DNA of 64,000 nt from NCBI GenBank assembly GCA_022509025.1, contig JAFLUB010000006.1, forward strand, positions 1 to 64,000. Reading direction: 5' to 3'. Positions 51,483 through 59,441 of this stretch are shown here, piece by piece (position 1 is the first letter of the stretch; each line of letters opens with the position of its first letter). This stretch comes from Oscillospiraceae bacterium. GTDB lineage: Bacteria > Bacillota > Clostridia > UBA1381. The translations under genes and the position numbers were made by a program. A model generated the notes under the pieces. The model made no database searches and was not told the DNA's origin. It worked only from the letters and a program-made list of their open reading frames with translations.

Positions 51483-52046
51483 TTAATAGTAGCTTACCGA
51501 GGTTTCAATATTATACTCATGAGGTTCTTTTGTCACGCTGCTGTGTCCGACAGCAATTGCAATTGCGAACTCGTAATTTTCAGGGAATTTAAGCTCTTTT
51601 TCAAAATACGCTTTCTTTTCGCCTTTCATAGCTTTATCAATTATGCCTATTATCAGGCTGCCAAGTCCCATCGACTGTGCCGCCAAAGACATACTCTGAA
51701 CCGCTATTCCCGCGTCAACCTTATTCCAGTGAAAATCCTTATCAACGCTTAAAATAAACACTGTCGGCGCGCTGTAATAGAAGTTGTTCGGATTACTCTC
51801 TATTTTCGCCTTGGTTTCTTCGTCCGGCGCATCAGCAAGCATAATCATCTTGCGCTCAGTGTCAATTTCCTTCAGTATTGGTGCGTCGCCGTCCACTACG
51901 GTGATATGCACTTCCTGCATATTGCGCGCAGTCGGCGATTGCAAAGCCGCATTTATAAGCGCGTCTATTTCATCCTTTTTGAGCTTTTCATCTGTATATC
52001 CTCTCGTGGAGCTTCTTTTTGCAATCGTTTCTAATACCTCATTCAT
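51483..52046 (-). CDS. Nitroreductase-family FMN protein
   Basis: 187 residues. The N-terminal ETIAKRSSTRGYTDEKLKKDEIDALINAALQSPTARNMQ is the FMN-phosphate-binding and dimerisation signature; GIAVQSMSLAAQSMGLGSLIIG and EFAIAIAVGHSS complete the fold. These enzymes reduce nitro compounds, quinones or flavins with NAD(P)H. ATG at 52046 with AGGAGG is chosen over the longer track ORF. It lies downstream of apt with element A copy 3 between them, so it may be read from the apt promoter. Its natural substrate is unknown. Confidence 0.92.
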   Translation of the reverse strand: MNEVLETIAKRSSTRGYTDEKLKKDEIDALINAALQSPTARNMQEVHITVVDGDAPILKEIDTERKMIMLADAPDEETKAKIESNPNNFYYSAPTVFILSVDKDFHWNKVDAGIAVQSMSLAAQSMGLGSLIIGIIDKAMKGEKKAYFEKELKFPENYEFAIAIAVGHSSVTKEPHEYNIETSVSYY

Positions 52047-52068
52047 AGCTTTCCTCCTATATTTTATG

Positions 52069-52188
52069 GTAAGTTGCACCGCTTATTCGTAACGGAAACA
52101 AGAAGCAAGCAGGTTGCCTTTTTGAGGAACGCAGTCGTATGTTGATACGTGTGATTCCGAAAAAGGGTAAGATGCGCCGCTTACTGTG
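52069..52188 (-). repeat. Repeat element A, copy 3 (apt/nitroreductase intergenic)
   Basis: Stem-loop core at about 52111-52168, as in copies 1 and 2, including the inner CGTAT-gttg-ATACG helix. The two edges carry imperfect direct repeats, ggtaagttgcaccgctta (52068-52085) and ggtaagatgcgccgctta (52166-52183). It is the best copy for defining the ends of the element. Confidence 0.86.
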
Positions 52189-52253
52189 CAACAGCAAGGT
52201 TCCGGGGTACCCGCCCGCAATTTTTGATTGCGCCGACGGGTCGGCTTCTTATT

Positions 52254-52289
52254 GTTTTCGTTAGTTTTCGTTAGTTTTCGTTAGTTTTC
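52254..52289. repeat. 10-bp tandem repeat at the apt stop codon
   Basis: gttttcgtta occurs three times in a row plus a fourth partial unit. The apt TAA stop is inside the array (minus-strand unit GAAAACTAAC), so the array reaches from the last codons of apt into the 3' UTR. Just beyond lies a CGCAAT/ATTGCG hairpin (52216-52232). Confidence 0.9.
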
Positions 52290-52805
52290 ATGGAATTGCA
52301 ATGCCGACCGTACCTCATATCCTTCTAAAACATCTCTTCCCTTAAGGTCAATAAGCTCTACAAGGAATAAAAGACCGGCAACGCTTCCGCCGAGCTGCTC
52401 GATTAGCTCCGCAGATGCTTTTATCGTTCCGCCTGTCGCGATTAAGTCGTCAACAAGCAGCACCTTATCCCCTTTATTAATAGCGTCCTTGTGCATCTCT
52501 ATTTCAGCCGTTCCGTATTCAAGAGAATACTCCTTTGATACAGTTTCACGCGGCAGCTTGCCTTTTTTCCTTATCAGGACAAAGCCCTTACCCAAAGCGT
52601 ACGCAAGCGGCATTCCAAGAAGAAATCCTCTTGATTCAGTTCCTGCTATAACGTCAAAATCCAAATCAGACGATAATTCAATCAGCGTGTCTATCGCTAA
52701 CTTCAATCCTTCCTTATCCTGCAATACAGAGGTAATATCCCGGAATATAATTCCCGGTTCCGGAAAATCCGGTATGTTTGTTACGTAATCTGCCAAGTTT
52801 TTCAT
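52281..52805 (-). CDS. apt: Adenine phosphoribosyltransferase
   Basis: 174 residues. Apt salvages adenine to AMP with PRPP. The PRPP-binding loop VLLVDDLIATGGTIKASAELI and the family motifs FPEPGIIFRDITSVLQD, AGTESRGFLLGMPLAY and FVLIRKKGKLP are intact. ATG at 52805 is at the expected N-terminus (MKNLADYVTNIPDFP). It lacks a GGAGG site; the closest is AGAAAGG, 16 nt away at the end of element B copy 3. A SigA promoter lies upstream of that element, so the apt mRNA carries the full element as its leader. Confidence 0.95.
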   Translation of the reverse strand: MKNLADYVTNIPDFPEPGIIFRDITSVLQDKEGLKLAIDTLIELSSDLDFDVIAGTESRGFLLGMPLAYALGKGFVLIRKKGKLPRETVSKEYSLEYGTAEIEMHKDAINKGDKVLLVDDLIATGGTIKASAELIEQLGGSVAGLLFLVELIDLKGRDVLEGYEVRSALQFHEN

Positions 52806-52811
52806 AATATA

Positions 52812-52973
52812 ATATCCATAGCCTTTCTGCCCACAAGTAGTAATGAAAATCTAACGTCCCTATCGCGGGCAGATAAGGCGTTAAATGGATATTATGCCCA
52901 TGTGCGATTTTCGAAGCAACTCAAGAAAATACTCGCACGGGCAATTAAATCCGACAACGTGATTTATCACGTT
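52812..52973 (-). repeat. Repeat element B, copy 3 (leader of apt)
   Basis: About 162 bp. In transcript sense: AACGTGATAAATCACGTT hairpin; GCCCGTGCGA pairing with TCGCACATGGGC (one bulged base); then ATATCCAT, GCCTT and CTGCCC pairing in order with GGGCAG, AAGGC and ATGGATAT. It ends 6 nt before the apt ATG. This is the reference copy, since it is in sense orientation downstream of a recognisable promoter. The 332-nt gap here holds only this element, the apt promoter and the symporter terminator. Confidence 0.87.
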
Positions 52974-53008
52974 AGCCCTTTCATCTCTTTATGTGTACCG
53001 TTTTCTCT

Positions 53009-53037
53009 ATTGTATTATTTTTCCTTTTAATTTGCAA
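53009..53037 (-). promoter_or_regulatory. SigA promoter of apt
   Basis: Minus strand TTGCAA, 17-nt spacer, TACAAT; predicted start near 53002, about 30 nt before element B. Confidence 0.72.
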
Positions 53038-53085
53038 TACTTTTTTGTATTTTTATTTCATAAATACATTGTAAAATTGCAAAAA

Positions 53086-53114
53086 CGGCATGGTCACAGT
53101 TAAGCGCCATGCCG
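53086..53114 (-). terminator. Terminator of the symporter gene
   Basis: CGGCATGG / CCATGCCG stem followed on the minus strand by TTTTTG, 24 nt past the stop. Confidence 0.85.
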
Positions 53115-53137
53115 GATTTGTTTATAACATTATCTAA

Positions 53138-54703
53138 TTATTTATAGCAGGTGAATATCTCCTCTACCTTCTCCTTGTCTTTAACCTTAGTGAACCGGCT
53201 CACTATCGGGCAGAGTATCAGTGAGAATATCATACAGAATGCGCCCGCGTTCAAAGGTGATGTAATAGTGAACGGAATTGGCAGGCTTGCCGCCGCCTTT
53301 GTAAGCTCAGGGAACCAACCCATAAGGAACAGACATGTGTGCGCAATAGTGAAGATTACTGCAAAACCGAAGCATGAAGCCACGGCAGCCGGGGTGATTT
53401 TCTTAGAGAACAATCCCAGCATAAACGGCGCAAGGAACGAGCCTGACAACGCTCCCCATGAAATACTCATAAGAGTTGTAATATACGCGTTCTTCTTTGC
53501 CGCCATAAGTACTGATATAAGCAAGAATACCGCGATGAAAATTCTGATTATCAGAACCTGCTTCTTCTCGTCAAAATCCTTTCCCTTAGCTTTAACAGCC
53601 GGCTTTATAAGGTCAAGCGTCAGCGTAGAGCTTGAGGTCATAACAAGTGATGACAGTGTAGACATTGACGCTGCCAACACAAGCACAACGATAAGTCCCA
53701 ATAATATCTCAGGAAGCGCGGTTTCCAGCATTGACGGAACAATCGCGTCATATTCAAGCTTGCCGTTGATAACGTTTATAAGAGCTTTTCCGGTATCAGC
53801 AGGATCTATCGTCGCAAACAGTCTGCCGAATCCGCCGATGAAATAACATCCGCCTGATACTATCAAGGCAAACACAGTGGAAATCAGTGTTCCTCGCTTG
53901 ATAGCGGCATCATCAGAGATAGAATAGAACTTACCTATCATCTGAGGAAGTCCCCATGTACCCAGCGATGTAAGAATCACAACTCCCAACAAGTCTGCAG
54001 GATTCGGACCGAATATCGTATTGAGAGTTCCTGTATTACCTGCGTCATCAGGAATAGCGCTGAGGTTCTGCATAGCAGTACCGAATCCGCCCGCCTTGTT
54101 AACTACAGTAATAACAACTGCCGCAATGCCCACAAGCATAATCATACCCTGCACAAAGTCATTTAGCGCAGTTGCGTGGAATCCGCCGGCAATAACGTAA
54201 ATAGCAGTGAATACAGCCATTATAACAATACAATAAATATACGGAATACCAAGTGATGATTCAAACAGACGTGACAGTCCGTTATATACGGACGCTGTAT
54301 ACGGAATCAAAAACAGGAATACAATAAGCGATGCAACAATTTTCAGTGCTTTTGAGTTATAACGCTTTTCAAAATATTCCGGCATTGTGGTTACATTCAG
54401 ATGCTTGGTCATAGTTCTTGTGCGTTTACCGAGAACAAGCCATGCAAGCAGCGAGCCTATAATAGCGTTACCGATACCTATCCAGAAAGCGGAAATTCCA
54501 TACTTCCATCCGAACTGTCCCGCATATCCGATAAATACTACCGCTGAGAAATACGATGTTCCGAACGCGAACGCCGAGAACCACGGTCCTATACTTCGTC
54601 CGCCGAGAACGAAATCACTCACGCTCTTTGTCTTTTTGTTGCAGTACACTCCGATACCCACCATTACCAGCAGGTACAATACCAAAATCAACCATTTTAC
54701 CAT
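53138..54703 (-). CDS. Sodium:solute symporter (SSS family)
   Basis: 521 residues, about 13 helices. N-terminal KTKSVSDFVLGGRSIGPWFSAFAFGTSYFSAVVFIGYAG and the PGGFHATALNDFVQG-like segment AGGFHATALNDFVQGMIML are typical of the SSS family. The PutP/PanF-like group couples Na+ to uptake of proline or related solutes. The solute cannot be decided from sequence. It begins 43 nt after the amidohydrolase gene and is probably in its operon, suggesting import of a compound that the hydrolase then processes. Confidence 0.9.
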   Translation of the reverse strand: MVKWLILVLYLLVMVGIGVYCNKKTKSVSDFVLGGRSIGPWFSAFAFGTSYFSAVVFIGYAGQFGWKYGISAFWIGIGNAIIGSLLAWLVLGKRTRTMTKHLNVTTMPEYFEKRYNSKALKIVASLIVFLFLIPYTASVYNGLSRLFESSLGIPYIYCIVIMAVFTAIYVIAGGFHATALNDFVQGMIMLVGIAAVVITVVNKAGGFGTAMQNLSAIPDDAGNTGTLNTIFGPNPADLLGVVILTSLGTWGLPQMIGKFYSISDDAAIKRGTLISTVFALIVSGGCYFIGGFGRLFATIDPADTGKALINVINGKLEYDAIVPSMLETALPEILLGLIVVLVLAASMSTLSSLVMTSSSTLTLDLIKPAVKAKGKDFDEKKQVLIIRIFIAVFLLISVLMAAKKNAYITTLMSISWGALSGSFLAPFMLGLFSKKITPAAVASCFGFAVIFTIAHTCLFLMGWFPELTKAAASLPIPFTITSPLNAGAFCMIFSLILCPIVSRFTKVKDKEKVEEIFTCYK

Positions 54704-54746
54704 TTTACATTTCTCCTTTAATTTGTTTTTTATTTATTTATGCTTG

Positions 54747-55553
54747 TTAATTTATGTTCAAATTTAACAGTTTTTCCGCGTTCCCGGAAAATATCAGGCG
54801 CTCTTCCTCAGCACTAAGACCGAGACGCTTTATTTTTTGAATGGTTATATCTGTCCCATCCCACGGACAATCGCTGGCAAGCAGGATTCTGTCCGCGCCG
54901 TGTTTTTTGATTATACGCCCAAGCTGTTCTTTGTCCGTATGGGTTCCGGTCATGGCAGTATCCATATATAAGTTATGGTAATTACCTGCCAGTATCCGTT
55001 CAACATCGCCCCACATATCGAAGCCGCCCAGATGCGCCAGAATAAAAGTAGTATCGGGAGCAGCTTCCAGCGCCTTCTTAGCCATCCTGGGAGTACAGTG
55101 AATACAATCCGGGCTTGCAGCGTCAAATCCTGCATGCAATATAACGGGAAGTCCCAATTCTCCGCACTTTCGGTATATCGGTATCATGCGTTCCTCGTCC
55201 GCAAAGAATCCCTGATAATCCGGGTGCAGCTTTATTCCGTACAGTCCCAGCGCCTTAATACGCTCAAGCTCACTAAACACATCATCACCATCAGGATGAA
55301 CGCTTCCGAACGGAAATACATTCTCAGATTTGCATGAAGCCGCCCAGTTATTGCAGACCTCATGCTGCGATGGCTTGGTCGCGATTGTCAGCAGCACAAA
55401 ACCATCCACTCCCCATTGCCGCATTTTTTCCTTCGTACCGGGGAGGGTTCCGTCCGTTGCAGGCGATATCTGTACAGTATCCGCAAGTGCAGCTATTGTG
55501 CGCTCCGCTATTTTATCCGCAAACGCGTGAACGTGAAAATCTATATATTCCAT
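54747..55553 (-). CDS. Amidohydrolase-2 family TIM-barrel hydrolase
   Basis: 268 residues. Metal-binding motifs of the PF04909-type amidohydrolases are visible: IDFHVHAF at the N-terminus, GIKLHPDYQGFF, PVILHAGFDA, FILAHLGGF and ILLASDCPWDGTD. Such proteins hydrolyse or decarboxylate small ring compounds, and many are uncharacterised. It has its own SigA promoter, divergent from paaK, and leads into the sodium symporter gene. The substrate is unknown. Confidence 0.88.
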   Translation of the reverse strand: MEYIDFHVHAFADKIAERTIAALADTVQISPATDGTLPGTKEKMRQWGVDGFVLLTIATKPSQHEVCNNWAASCKSENVFPFGSVHPDGDDVFSELERIKALGLYGIKLHPDYQGFFADEERMIPIYRKCGELGLPVILHAGFDAASPDCIHCTPRMAKKALEAAPDTTFILAHLGGFDMWGDVERILAGNYHNLYMDTAMTGTHTDKEQLGRIIKKHGADRILLASDCPWDGTDITIQKIKRLGLSAEEERLIFSGNAEKLLNLNIN

Positions 55554-55577
55554 AATTCACTCTCCTACGATAGAATA

Positions 55578-55606
55578 ATTATAGCAGATTCAGATATACA
55601 AGTCAA
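55578..55606 (-). promoter_or_regulatory. SigA promoter of the amidohydrolase-symporter pair
   Basis: Minus strand TTGACT, 17-nt spacer, TATAAT. Confidence 0.85.
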
Positions 55607-55670
55607 GTTAAAAAGTGCTAAGTCTTGGCATTTCGTCCGGCAATTTGTCGGTAGTCTGAATCGTCAATAC

Positions 55671-55700
55671 TTGACACTTGCACATGAATAATGATATAAT
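55671..55700 (+). promoter_or_regulatory. SigA promoter of paaK-iorA-iorB-ACT
   Basis: TTGACA, 18-nt spacer, TATAAT, about 40 nt before the paaK start. Confidence 0.87.
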
Positions 55701-55740
55701 ACTTATAGAATTTTAATTTATTTATAAAAGGAGTCTGACC

Positions 55741-57045
55741 ATGTTTTTCCAAAAAGACATAGAAACAATGCCGCGTTCAGAGATTGAAGCTTTGCAGCTT
55801 GCGCGGCTAAAAGCACAGGTGAAATACTGTATTGATAACGTACCATTCTATAACAAACGTCTTACAGAGGCAGGTGTAACGGCTGACAAAATTAAGACTC
55901 TGTCAGATATTCAATACATACCATACACCACAAAGGCGGATATTCGTGATAATTACCCCTACGGTTTGTTTGCCGTACCGATGAAGAAAATCGTGCGTAT
56001 CCACGCTTCTTCCGGTACTACGGGAAAGCCTACCGTTGTCGGCTATACACGAAACGACATAAACATATGGAGTGACTGCGTTGCGCGTTTGTGCGCTGCT
56101 GTCGGTGTTAACGACAACGATGTGGCACAGATTTCGTTCGGTTACGGACTGTTTACCGGAGCTTTGGGACTACACTACGGTCTTGAAAAGCTCGGCTGCG
56201 CGGTGATTCCGATTTCTTCCGGAAACACAAAGAAACAGGCGATGATACTGAAAGATTTCGGCACGACAGTGCTTATAAGCACCCCGTCATACGCAATGTA
56301 TATGAGCGAGGTCGCGCACGAGTGCGGAATCTCTAATGACGAGCTAAAGCTCAGGATTGGTCTGTTCGGCTCAGAAGGCTGTACTCCGGCTCTTAGGGAT
56401 AAAATTGAACAGGGGTTCGGACTGTTCTCTACAGACAATTACGGCATGAGCGAGCTTATGGGTCCCGGAGTTTCAGGCGAATGCGAATACAGATGCGGAC
56501 TGCATTTTGCTGAGGATCATTTCCTTCCGGAAATTATCAACAGCGAAACCGGCGATGTACTCCCCCACGGCGAAAAAGGTGAGCTTGTTATCACTACCCT
56601 CACCAAGGAAGGAATCCCGATGCTTCGCTACCGTACAAAGGATATCACTCGTATCCACTATGATACGTGTAAATGCGGCAGAACACATGCGCGTATGGAA
56701 AAGGTTCAGGGCAGAAGCGATGATATGCTTAAAATCCGCGGCGTGAATGTGTTCCCGTCCCAGATTGAGGATGTTATGGCAAATATTGAAGGTATTTCAC
56801 CGCACTATGAACTAATCCTTACCCGTAAAAACTATACCGACTATTTAGAGGTTCGCATTGAAATAAACGATGAGCGTCTATTAGAATCTTTCTCAGACCT
56901 TGAACGTCTCCAGAAAGAGGCTGTGGACAAACTGAAAACCGTTCTCGGAATTCAGGCAAAGGTGACGCTTGTGGCTCCGCGCTCAATACAGAGATACGAG
57001 GGTAAGGCAAAGAGGATTATAGACAACAGAACAGACGAAGCATAA
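55741..57045 (+). CDS. paaK: Phenylacetate-CoA ligase (aryl-acid CoA ligase)
   Basis: 434 residues, the usual PaaK length. AMP-binding motifs HASSGTTGKPTVVGYT and DNYGMSELMGPGVSGEC, and the C-terminal KVQGRSDDMLKIRGVNVFPSQIEDV with GKAKRIID, are intact. PaaK makes aryl-acetyl-CoA from the acid, ATP and CoA. Beside indolepyruvate:ferredoxin oxidoreductase it usually completes (or reverses) the conversion of aromatic amino acids to aryl acetates, with ATP gain. It is the first gene of a four-gene operon; AAAGGAG precedes the ATG. Confidence 0.95.
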   Translation: MFFQKDIETMPRSEIEALQLARLKAQVKYCIDNVPFYNKRLTEAGVTADKIKTLSDIQYIPYTTKADIRDNYPYGLFAVPMKKIVRIHASSGTTGKPTVVGYTRNDINIWSDCVARLCAAVGVNDNDVAQISFGYGLFTGALGLHYGLEKLGCAVIPISSGNTKKQAMILKDFGTTVLISTPSYAMYMSEVAHECGISNDELKLRIGLFGSEGCTPALRDKIEQGFGLFSTDNYGMSELMGPGVSGECEYRCGLHFAEDHFLPEIINSETGDVLPHGEKGELVITTLTKEGIPMLRYRTKDITRIHYDTCKCGRTHARMEKVQGRSDDMLKIRGVNVFPSQIEDVMANIEGISPHYELILTRKNYTDYLEVRIEINDERLLESFSDLERLQKEAVDKLKTVLGIQAKVTLVAPRSIQRYEGKAKRIIDNRTDEA

Positions 57046-57072
57046 TCCGCTCCTTTTTCACTTTAAAATTTG

Positions 57073-57087
57073 TGCCGCACGGCGGCA
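57073..57087 (+). other. GC hairpin directly before the iorA ribosome site
   Basis: TGCCGC-ACG-GCGGCA, followed by GAATGGAG and the iorA start. It resembles the TGCCGC-ATA-GCGGCA hairpin placed before AGAAAGG in the malic-enzyme leader. Possible mRNA stabiliser or translation modulator. Confidence 0.6.
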
Positions 57088-57103
57088 GAATGGAGTTTAA
57101 TAT

Positions 57104-58834
57104 ATGAAAGAATTAATGATAGGAAATGCCGCGGTCGCAAGAGGCCTGTATGAAGCGGGCTGCGAAGTGGTTTCCAGTTATCCCGGAACACCCAGTACCG
57201 AGATTACGGAGTTCGCGGCGAATTACGATGATATTTACTGTGAATGGGCACCTAATGAAAAGGTCGCTCTTGAAACGGCATATGGCGCGTCACTGGGCGG
57301 AGTTCGTTCCGCCTGCGCTATGAAGCACGTCGGACTTAACGTTGCGGCGGATCCGCTGTTCACGCTGTCATATACAGGTGTCAATGGCGGTCTGGTTGTA
57401 TGCGTGGCGGACGACCCGGGTATGCACTCCTCTCAGAACGAGCAGGATTCCCGTCATTACGCTGTGGGCGCGAAAATACCGATGTTAGAGCCGTCAGACT
57501 CGGCGGAATGTAAGGAGTTTGCAAAGCTTGCATTTGAGATTTCCGAGCAATACGATGTGCCGTGTATGCTCCGTGTCTGCACACGTATCGCACATGCGCA
57601 GAGCGTTGTTGAGCAGGAGGACAGAATAAACAGAGAACGCAAGCCGTACGAAAAAAATCCCGCCAAAAATCTGATGTCTCCTGCCAATGCGATAGCAAAG
57701 CATCCGCTGGTTGAAGAACGTCTTAAAAAGCTTACGGAATACGCCGAGACTTCTCCCGTAAACCGCACAGAGCTTGGCGGTACGGAAATCGGAATAATCA
57801 CTTCAGGCGCATGCTATCAGTACTGCAAAGAGGTGTTTGGAGATAAGGTAAGTATTCTTAAACTCGGAATGGTTCACCCGCTCCCCGTGAAAAAAATAAT
57901 TGAGTTTGCCGGAAAAGTTGACAAGCTGTATGTGGTTGAAGAACTTGACGGAGTGATTGAATCGCATTGCCGCAATATCGGCGTTGAGGTGATTGGCAAG
58001 GAACTCTTCACACCTCTGGGAGAATATTCTCAGAAAAGTATTGCAGCCGTTTTCGGTCTGCCGGAAAATGAAACTGTTACGTCAGATACCGCGCTTCCGG
58101 TGCGTCCGCCTGTGATGTGTTCAGGTTGTCCGCACAGAGGAATGTTCTATGTTCTATCTAAGAACAAGCTTACAGTCCTTGGCGATATCGGTTGCTACAC
58201 GTTAGGTTCGGCTCCGCCGCTCAACGCTATGGACGCCAATCTCTGTATGGGCGCTTCTGTTTCGGGACTGCACGGCTTTAATAAAGCCACAAAAGGAGAT
58301 TCTGAACAGAAAACAGTTTGTGTTATCGGTGATTCCACGTTTATGCATTCAGGAATGACAGGGCTTTGTAATATAGCATATAACGACTCAAATTCAACTG
58401 TTATCATTCTTGATAATTCTATCACAGGAATGACAGGACATCAGCATAACCCCACCACGGGCTATAATATAAAAGGCGATCCCGCCACAAAGGTTGATCT
58501 TGAAGCGCTTTGCCATGCGCTTGGAATAAATAGAGTAACAGTTGTTGACCCTTATGACCTTGAAGAGTGCGAAAAGGCGGTTATGGAAGAACTTAACGCG
58601 GCGGAACCTTCCGTTATTATTTCACGCAGACCGTGCGTACTGCTGAAATCCGTAAAAGCAAAGCCGCCTGTTAAGGTTGACAATGACAAGTGCCGCAGCT
58701 GTAAACGCTGCATGAAGTTCGGCTGCCCCGCTATTCATATCAATGAAAACGGCAAGGCGGAAATTGATACTACTCTTTGCGTCGGCTGCGGAGTCTGCAA
58801 GCAGATGTGTCCGTTTGACGCAATCCAGGATTAA
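57104..58834 (+). CDS. iorA: Indolepyruvate ferredoxin oxidoreductase, alpha subunit
   Basis: 576 residues. The order is pyruvate:ferredoxin-oxidoreductase domain II-like (SSYPGTPSTEITEFAANY), a TPP-binding region (CSGCPHRGMFYVL, GDIGCYTLGSAPPLNAMD, GDSTFMHSGMTGL, ILDNSITGMTGHQHNP) and a C-terminal double 4Fe-4S ferredoxin (CRSCKRCMKFGCPAI, CVGCGVCKQMCPF). With IorB it oxidatively decarboxylates aryl pyruvates from Trp, Phe and Tyr to aryl-acetyl-CoA, reducing ferredoxin. GGAG lies upstream of the ATG. Confidence 0.96.
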   Translation: MKELMIGNAAVARGLYEAGCEVVSSYPGTPSTEITEFAANYDDIYCEWAPNEKVALETAYGASLGGVRSACAMKHVGLNVAADPLFTLSYTGVNGGLVVCVADDPGMHSSQNEQDSRHYAVGAKIPMLEPSDSAECKEFAKLAFEISEQYDVPCMLRVCTRIAHAQSVVEQEDRINRERKPYEKNPAKNLMSPANAIAKHPLVEERLKKLTEYAETSPVNRTELGGTEIGIITSGACYQYCKEVFGDKVSILKLGMVHPLPVKKIIEFAGKVDKLYVVEELDGVIESHCRNIGVEVIGKELFTPLGEYSQKSIAAVFGLPENETVTSDTALPVRPPVMCSGCPHRGMFYVLSKNKLTVLGDIGCYTLGSAPPLNAMDANLCMGASVSGLHGFNKATKGDSEQKTVCVIGDSTFMHSGMTGLCNIAYNDSNSTVIILDNSITGMTGHQHNPTTGYNIKGDPATKVDLEALCHALGINRVTVVDPYDLEECEKAVMEELNAAEPSVIISRRPCVLLKSVKAKPPVKVDNDKCRSCKRCMKFGCPAIHINENGKAEIDTTLCVGCGVCKQMCPFDAIQD

Positions 58835-58845
58835 GGGGTGATAAT

Positions 58846-59427
58846 ATGGAAACAAAAGGAATTGTAATAGCCGGTGTAGGCGGTCAGGGTTCACTTCTTG
58901 CAAGTAAGCTTTTAGGCAGAGTGCTTGCAAACGAGGGATATGATATAAAGGTATCCGAAGTTCACGGCATGAGCCAGCGCGGCGGTTCTGTAATCACCTA
59001 TGTCCGCTACGGAGACAAGGTATACTCCCCCGTTGTGCAGAGCGGAGAGGCGGATTATCTGATTTCGTTCGAGAAACTCGAAGCGGCGCGTTACGCGCAT
59101 CTGTTAAAAAAAGACGGCATAATCATAACTAATACACAGAGAATAGACCCTATGCCCGTCATTACGGGCGCGGCGGAATACCCCGTGGATATTTTAGATG
59201 AGTTAAAGACCAAGGGGGTACATATCGAGGCGATTGACGCGCTCACTCCTGCAATACAGGCAGGTTCGGCAAAAGCGGTAAATATCGTGCTGATGGGACA
59301 GCTTGCCAAGCATTTTCATATTGACTACGACAAGTGGATTTCAGCTTTGGAACAGACGGTAAAGCCGCAGTTTGTTGAGATGAATAAGACAGCATTTAAG
59401 CTTGGATATGATTACACTGATAATTAA
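58846..59427 (+). CDS. iorB: Indolepyruvate ferredoxin oxidoreductase, beta subunit
   Basis: 193 residues of the POR gamma-like family: GIVIAGVGGQGSLLASKLLGRVL, SEVHGMSQRGGSVITYVRYG and the C-terminal NIVLMGQLAKHF. It is the small partner of IorA. It starts 11 nt after iorA with GGGGTG upstream, so the subunits are translated together. Confidence 0.95.
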   Translation: METKGIVIAGVGGQGSLLASKLLGRVLANEGYDIKVSEVHGMSQRGGSVITYVRYGDKVYSPVVQSGEADYLISFEKLEAARYAHLLKKDGIIITNTQRIDPMPVITGAAEYPVDILDELKTKGVHIEAIDALTPAIQAGSAKAVNIVLMGQLAKHFHIDYDKWISALEQTVKPQFVEMNKTAFKLGYDYTDN

Positions 59428-59441
59428 AACTCAGAAAGGAT

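Noticed and set aside
52201-52241. GC-rich hairpin downstream of apt as an intrinsic terminator
   Set aside because: A CGCAAT/ATTGCG hairpin is present but the minus-strand tail is GGGCGGGTACCCC without a T-run.
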